Part shown: one piece after another, positions 52,161 to 56,341 of the stretch
Layout: each line of letters starts with the position of its first letter
Position numbering within the stretch: position 1 is the stretch's first letter
From: Collinsella sp.
GTDB taxonomy: Bacteria > Actinomycetota > Coriobacteriia > Coriobacteriales > Coriobacteriaceae
Direction of reading: 5' to 3'
Assembly (NCBI GenBank): GCA_019419625.1
Contig: DXZO01000017.1
Span: 1-56,341 of the forward strand
DNA: 56,341 bases
The notes under the pieces: model-generated
Told to the model about the DNA's origin: nothing
Databases searched by the model: none
Seen by the model: the letters and a program-made list of their open reading frames with translations, nothing else
Position numbers and translations under genes: made by a program

Positions 52161-52188
52161 GTGTTACGAATTTGACAATACGTAACAC
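52161..52188. promoter_or_regulatory. NikR-type operator
   Basis: GTGTTAC-N14-GTAACAC, a perfect inverted repeat with the spacing described for NikR sites outside enterobacteria. It lies 10 bp after the -10 box, over the likely transcription start, so nickel-bound NikR would block transcription. Confidence 0.7.
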
Positions 52189-52245
52189 TGGCAAGGTGAT
52201 TTAAGCGGCGTTGCAATTCCGTGCGCCGACAACCGGGAGGCGTAC

Positions 52246-53331
52246 ATGCACATTCCAGATAATTATCTGTCCCCGCAGACCGATGCCGTCATGGCGGTGG
52301 CAATGGTGCCCGTTTGGGTCCACTGCATCAAGAAGGTGCGCGCCACACTCGATCGCGAGCATATGGCTTTCCTGGGCATCTGCGCCGCATTTTCCTTCTT
52401 GCTCATGATGTTCAACGTGCCGTTGCCCGGCGGCACCACAGGCCACGCCGTCGGCGGCGCACTCATCGCGTTGCTGCTGGGCCCCGAGGCCGCGGCTATC
52501 GCTGTCTCGGTCGCGCTGGCGCTGCAGGCGCTGCTATTTGGCGACGGCGGCGTTCTGTCGTTTGGCGCCAACTGCTTTAACATGGCCTTTGTGCTGCCGT
52601 TTGTCGCTGCTATCGTGTTCCGTGCGCTCAACAGCCGTCTGTACGACAAGAGCTGGGGCACCTCGGTTTCTGCCATCGTGAGCGGCTGGGTCGGCCTGTG
52701 CCTGGCGGCCCTGTGCGCGGCAATCGAGTTTGGTATTCAGCCGATGCTCTTTACCAACGCTTCAGGTGCGCCGCTGTACTGCCCCTTCCCGTTGTCTGTG
52801 GCTATTCCGGCCATGTTGATCCCGCATATGCTGGTCGCCGGTGTCGTCGAGGGCGTGGCGACGGCTGCGATCTACGGTTTCATTAAGAAGACGGCACCGA
52901 GCATTATCGTCGGACCCGAGGCCGTCGATGGCCAGCTTGCTGCCGAGGGCGCTGCTGCCAAGAAGACCTCGCTGGTCCCCACGCTCATCTTGGTTGCCGT
53001 GCTTGTCGTGGCCACGCCGCTGGGCCTGCTGGCCACGGGTGACGCCTGGGGTGAGTGGGACGCCGAGGGCGCCGCGACCGCCGTTCAGGAGGCTGGCGAC
53101 GACAGCCTGCAGGCTTCGGTCGGTCTCGACACCCCGACCTTTGCCGACGCGCTCCCCACGGGCGATTATCTACAGGCCTATTCCGAGGAGCAAGGCCTTG
53201 GCTTTGCCGGTCAGGCTGCCATGTATATCCTTTCCGGTGTGATTGGCGTGGCGGTGCTCACCATCGCATTCCGTCTGATCTCGCTGACGGTCAAGGAAAG
53301 CGGTGCTCATGGCAATAGCCGAGCTGCCTAG
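52246..53331 (+). CDS. ECF nickel transporter substrate-binding/membrane component (NikM-NikN fusion)
   Basis: A 361-aa membrane protein of the CbiM/NikM family. It opens MHIPDNYLSP; the free N-terminal Met and His2 normally coordinate the metal, which fixes the start codon at 52246 (after GGGAGGCG). Seven or more helices follow (about 15-215), then a loop and a C-terminal NikN/PDGLE-like region (TPLGLLATGDAWGEW; final helix about 325-345). The NikR-type operator upstream points to nickel rather than cobalt. Confidence 0.9.
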   Translation: MHIPDNYLSPQTDAVMAVAMVPVWVHCIKKVRATLDREHMAFLGICAAFSFLLMMFNVPLPGGTTGHAVGGALIALLLGPEAAAIAVSVALALQALLFGDGGVLSFGANCFNMAFVLPFVAAIVFRALNSRLYDKSWGTSVSAIVSGWVGLCLAALCAAIEFGIQPMLFTNASGAPLYCPFPLSVAIPAMLIPHMLVAGVVEGVATAAIYGFIKKTAPSIIVGPEAVDGQLAAEGAAAKKTSLVPTLILVAVLVVATPLGLLATGDAWGEWDAEGAATAVQEAGDDSLQASVGLDTPTFADALPTGDYLQAYSEEQGLGFAGQAAMYILSGVIGVAVLTIAFRLISLTVKESGAHGNSRAA

Positions 53332-54145
53332 CTGGCTTGCGACCGAGGAGCGATACGAGCCCGCGGGGGCTCGGCATCGCGTAATGCAACAGAACGTCCT
53401 GCACCTGGCGAGCCTGCTTGAGCGGGTTCGCCTGGGCGGCGGCGCACACGAGGGCGGGTCGATGATCGACCGCGCCCTTTCTTCCGTCTCGGCGCCGGTG
53501 CGTTTGGTGGGGATGCTCGTCTGCGTTCTGTGCGTGTGTCTGTCGCAGAGCCCGCTGTACCTCATGTTGATGGCGGCGATCGCGTTGGTGCTGGTCGCGG
53601 TGCGCCCCGTACGCGGGCTGGGCGCTACCTTTATGCCGGCGTTGGCTGCTGCGGGGTTTGCCGTGGTTCTGGCACTGCCTGCCCTGCTGCTGGGCGCTTC
53701 TGCCACGGGTGCCATGCTCAAGATTGCGCTTAAGACCTTCATTAATGTGTCGCTGGTGCTGGGCGTTTCGTGGACGCTCACGTGGAGTCGCATGTCGGCG
53801 GCGCTTAAGATGCTGCGCCTGCCCGACGAGGTTATCTTTACCTTTGATATGGCGCTCAAGCATATCGAGGTGCTGGGACGCACAGCGCACGATCTGTGCG
53901 AATCGGTCATGCTGCGCAGCGTCGGTTCCGCGCCTGCGGGGTTTTCGCGTACCGACTCGGTGGCGGGTATCATGGGCATGACGTTTATCAAGGCTATGGA
54001 ATGTAGCCGCGCGATGGACGAGGCCATGCTCTGCCGCGGCTTTGCCGGCGCGTATCCGGCTCCCGCGCGGAGCGGCTTTGGCTGGCGCGATGCGGTTTAC
54101 ACGGCCGTTGTGGTGCTGCTCGTCGTGTTGTGCGCGGTGCTGTAG
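53309..54145 (+). CDS. ECF transporter transmembrane component (CbiQ/NikQ)
   Basis: A 278-aa T component. Four to five helices (about 60-130 and 255-275) and coupling-helix motifs (ALKMLRLPDEVIFTFDMALKHIEVLG and AMECSRAMDEAMLCRGF, the A-[MR]-RGF signature). ATG 53309 has AAGGAAAG eight bases upstream; GTG 53303 is also possible. It overlaps the NikM gene by 23 bp, showing co-translation. Confidence 0.9.
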   Translation: MAIAELPSWLATEERYEPAGARHRVMQQNVLHLASLLERVRLGGGAHEGGSMIDRALSSVSAPVRLVGMLVCVLCVCLSQSPLYLMLMAAIALVLVAVRPVRGLGATFMPALAAAGFAVVLALPALLLGASATGAMLKIALKTFINVSLVLGVSWTLTWSRMSAALKMLRLPDEVIFTFDMALKHIEVLGRTAHDLCESVMLRSVGSAPAGFSRTDSVAGIMGMTFIKAMECSRAMDEAMLCRGFAGAYPAPARSGFGWRDAVYTAVVVLLVVLCAVL

Positions 54146-54189
54146 CGCGGGCGGTTTAACCGTCGATGTGAATAGGGAAGGGCGACGTT

Positions 54190-54960
54190 TTGGCAAACGA
54201 TACGAATGGCGCGATGGGTGCGAGCGGTGCTGCCGGTGCCGAGGCCACGCCGCTCATCGAGTTTCGCGACGTGGTGTTTTCCTATGCGGGCCATACGGTG
54301 GTCGATGGCGTTTCGCTGCAGGTGGACCGTGGGGAGCTCGTTGCCCTGCTAGGTCCCAACGGCTGCGGCAAGACGACGATCATGCGCCTTATCAACGGCC
54401 TTGAGCTCGCGGACGCGGGCACGTATCTGTTTGACGGGCATGCGGTCGATGCGGCATATCTTAAGGATTCCGCGGTTGCCCAGCGGTTCCATCAGCGCGT
54501 GGGCTTTGTGTTCCAGAATGCCGATGCGCAGCTCTTTTGCGCCACGGTCGGCGAGGAAGTCGCGTTTGGCCCGGCTCAAATGGGGCTGCCGGCAGACGAG
54601 CTCGAGCGCCGCGTCCGCGATGCCATGGAGTTGTTCCAGGTTGCCGACCTGGTCGATGCCTCGCCTTATCAGCTTTCGGGCGGGCAAAAGAAGCGCGTGG
54701 CGCTGGCTGCCGTCGTGTCGATGAACCCCGATATCCTGGTGCTCGACGAGCCTACCAATGGACTTGACGAGGACTCTTGCGACATCGTGGTCAACTTCTT
54801 GCTGGCCTATGTTGCTGCCGGCAAGACGGTCTTGATGAGCACACATCATCAGGATTTGGTGCGGCGCCTGGGTGCCCGCGCCATCTATATCGATCGATAT
54901 CACCATGTGGTCGAGGCGCCTGTGTCGTCATATGGAACCGAGAGCGGCGCTGCGGAATAG
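54190..54960 (+). CDS. ECF transporter ATP-binding protein (CbiO/NikO)
   Basis: A 256-aa ATPase of the energy-coupling module. Walker A LLGPNGCGKTTIM, Q-loop FVFQNADAQLF, signature LSGGQKKR, Walker B ILVLDEPTNGLDE and the H-loop STHHQD are intact. It starts at TTG 54190 after GGAAGGGCGACGT, 44 bp after NikQ. Third gene of the nickel operon; no NikR or nickel enzyme gene lies in this window. Confidence 0.9.
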   Translation: MANDTNGAMGASGAAGAEATPLIEFRDVVFSYAGHTVVDGVSLQVDRGELVALLGPNGCGKTTIMRLINGLELADAGTYLFDGHAVDAAYLKDSAVAQRFHQRVGFVFQNADAQLFCATVGEEVAFGPAQMGLPADELERRVRDAMELFQVADLVDASPYQLSGGQKKRVALAAVVSMNPDILVLDEPTNGLDEDSCDIVVNFLLAYVAAGKTVLMSTHHQDLVRRLGARAIYIDRYHHVVEAPVSSYGTESGAAE

Positions 54961-55039
54961 TTGCTGCGTAGTAGGGGTGCGGCCGCGCGCGTGGCTTGCC
55001 GTGAATGGTATAGTTATCCAGGTTTTTATGGGGGTGGCT

Positions 55040-55888
55040 ATGCCAAGCTGGAACATTCATATCGCTCAGACGGAGCGTTTGCTGGAGCGCACCGGTGCGC
55101 TTGCCAATAGCGTGCGCGACCGCAATGCCTTTTTGTTTGGCTGCGTGGTTCCGGATATCTTCGTGGGCTATATGGTCCCTGGCATCGCTGATCCCATTCC
55201 GTATCGCATCACGCATTTTGCCAAGCCTGAGCCTATCCCTAAGCCGCGCGAGCATGAGTTTTGGGACACCTATGTGGCGCCGCTGCTCAAAGGGGCGCCT
55301 GTTGGTACGTCGGCTGCCGCGACCTCGATTGTCGAGGAGCGCGAGCGACTCAATCGGGTGCATTATCCCCAACGTTACAAGGACGCCGAGCCGGTTGCCG
55401 GTCCCGGTGCTAGCGAGCTTTCGCTCGCGCCCGATGACGTGGCGCAGTCGCTGCTCGATCTGACGCTGGGCGTTTGGTCTCACCTCGTGGCCGATACCGT
55501 GTGGAATACGCGCGTGAACCAGTACCTGGAGGCGCACGGCGGCAAGCCGTGCGAGGAATTCCGCATTAAAAAGCAAGGCGACTTTGACTGGTTTGGCAAG
55601 ACGCTCGGCATTGTTTCGATTCCGCGCGCGACCGATCGCCTGTATACTGCGGCGACGCGTTTTGGTCAGTATCCCATCCATAAGGAGTATGTGCTCAAGA
55701 CCATCGGCGTTATGCACGAGATTGTACGTGAAAACCCCGGAGAGCCCGATCATCCGCCGTATCGCTTGCTAACCGAGGAATTTTTCGATGCAACGTTTAC
55801 CGAGGTCATCGAGCTGACCGAGGCGGGATTTGCCGCCCGCGTCGCATCACCCGGTGTTCCTGCTCTGCCCCTGATCGCTAGCTGCTAG
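55040..55888 (+). CDS. Zinc-dependent phospholipase C-like protein
   Basis: A 282-aa protein. N terminus PSWNIHIAQTERLLERTG with FLFGCVVPDIFVGY matches the zinc-dependent phospholipase C fold seen in uncharacterised bacterial hydrolases; Trp3 and the His/Asp residues HIAQT, PDIF, THFAK and WSHLVADTVWN are likely metal ligands. No signal peptide, so it is probably cytoplasmic. ATG 55040 follows GGGGGTGG; ATG 55028 is in frame but close to a TATAGT -10 box at 55007. True substrate unknown. Confidence 0.75.
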   Translation: MPSWNIHIAQTERLLERTGALANSVRDRNAFLFGCVVPDIFVGYMVPGIADPIPYRITHFAKPEPIPKPREHEFWDTYVAPLLKGAPVGTSAAATSIVEERERLNRVHYPQRYKDAEPVAGPGASELSLAPDDVAQSLLDLTLGVWSHLVADTVWNTRVNQYLEAHGGKPCEEFRIKKQGDFDWFGKTLGIVSIPRATDRLYTAATRFGQYPIHKEYVLKTIGVMHEIVRENPGEPDHPPYRLLTEEFFDATFTEVIELTEAGFAARVASPGVPALPLIASC

Positions 55889-56040
55889 CTGGCCGGCCCG
55901 GCAGTGAACAGCTCATCCCAATCGACAAGTAGCTCTTGCCGCAGGGCGTAAACGCGGCAAACGAGCTGCACATCTCATAGCATGCCATAAGCAGCTGGTT
56001 GCGAGTCATGCTATACAGCAGGCATCGGCGCACAGAAAAA

Positions 56041-56072
56041 GGGCCCGGAAGGCGAAGCCTTCCGGGCCCTTT
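56041..56072 (-). terminator. Terminator of the pyruvate kinase gene
   Basis: GGGCCCGGAAGGC pairs with GCCTTCCGGGCCC; five A on the left give the U-run on the minus strand. The stretch 55889-56040 otherwise shows no clear gene. Confidence 0.8.
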
Positions 56073-56100
56073 GCAATGCAAATGTGCTTGCAAGTGCGTT

Positions 56101-56341
56101 TTAGCGCACCTGAGCGACGTAAGCGACGTTGGTCGAGGAAACCTTGTCCTCAAGCTGGACGCTCATGCGGGGATCGCCAGCGGTGGCGACGGTCAGGTCG
56201 CCGGTCTCGACGTAGCCGAGCTCCTTAGCGGTCTCGATCGCCTTGACGATCGTGCCGTTGACGGTGCCCTGGGTAATCTCGGCCTGGTGCGGGATAACAC
56301 CCCAGTACATGATCATCTGCTGGACGGCCCACTCATGGCGG
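56101..56341 (-). CDS. pyk: Pyruvate kinase, C-terminal end (truncated by the window)
   Basis: The frame is open to the window edge, so only the last 80 residues are seen. RHEWAVQQMIMYWGVIPHQ and AIETAKELGYVETGDLTVATAGDP match the C-terminal domain of pyruvate kinase (final step of glycolysis). The final segment SVQLEDKVSSTNVAYVAQV is as expected. Its terminator follows at 56041. Confidence 0.85.
   Translation of the reverse strand, partial: RHEWAVQQMIMYWGVIPHQAEITQGTVNGTIVKAIETAKELGYVETGDLTVATAGDPRMSVQLEDKVSSTNVAYVAQVR

Noticed and set aside
52001..52245. Cobalamin riboswitch before the CbiM-like gene
   Set aside because: No B12-box-like sequence was found; a NikR-type operator and a promoter account for the region.
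55878..56009. Small minus-strand frame (MTRNQLLMACYEMC...)
   Set aside because: No ribosome binding site, and it overlaps the end of the phospholipase-like gene. It might be a gene remnant, but nothing supports expression.

Overview
The window is about 56 kb of roughly 60% GC bacterial chromosome. It has dense genes on both strands, occasional TTG/GTG starts and AAAGGA/GGAGG ribosome binding sites. Gene content suggests a gut Coriobacteriia, most likely Collinsella: RmuC, Nth and Mfd; a T-box-led pheST pair; nickel ECF transport; and repeated mannose-family PTS plus SIS-domain modules. The genus is inferred from gene style, not from a marker gene.

Layout. 1-9616: 5'-truncated rmuC, an ABC exporter, nth, mfd, a PAP2 membrane phosphatase and a threonine-aldolase-like enzyme. 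9694-10296: a GNAT acetyltransferase. 10839-25432: sugar-amine region with three GntR/UTRA regulators, three FrlB-like SIS deglycases, one complete mannose-type PTS (EIIAB-EIIC-EIID), a DMT exporter, a HAD phosphatase, a YitT protein and an embedded recQ. 25565-27679: an L-2-hydroxyacid dehydrogenase (minus strand) and a MetA-type homoserine acyltransferase whose residue 111 is Glu, which points to acetyl-CoA. 28118-33063: an orphan AbiEi-like/nuclease-like protein, 5-formyl-THF cyclo-ligase and a large M16 peptidase. 33574-38309: a second GntR/PTS/SIS module with split EIIA and EIIB, whose EIIC appears frameshifted near its N terminus. 38377-40467: small uncharacterised genes. 40803-40877: tRNA-Val(GAC). 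41167-47781: a second DMT transporter, a DUF4012 protein, glmM and an M32 carboxypeptidase. 47915-52000: T-box leader, pheS and pheT. 52122-54960: a nickel ECF transporter behind a NikR-type operator. The end holds a zinc-dependent phospholipase C-like protein and the 3' end of pyruvate kinase.

How the genes work together. Four FrlB/GfrF-type deglycase paralogues, four GntR-UTRA regulators and two mannose-family PTS systems lie within 28 kb. The layout fits PTS uptake and phosphorylation of Amadori-type compounds (fructosyl- or glucosyl-amino acids), each module having its own regulator. Two modules show candidate operators: a 17-bp motif repeated in the divergent promoter of module 1, and an 18-bp direct repeat in front of the module 3 SIS gene.

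Most intergenic space holds dispersed palindromic elements. At least four families recur: A, a 45-bp hairpin next to terminators; B, a 122-bp element with terminal inverted repeats; C, arrays of a GAGCGTGGAT unit with alternating 22/29-bp spacing; D, a GTTACGCGG palindrome with a shared tail. Family C arrays flank the AbiEi-like gene. These repeats are the least explained structure in the window.
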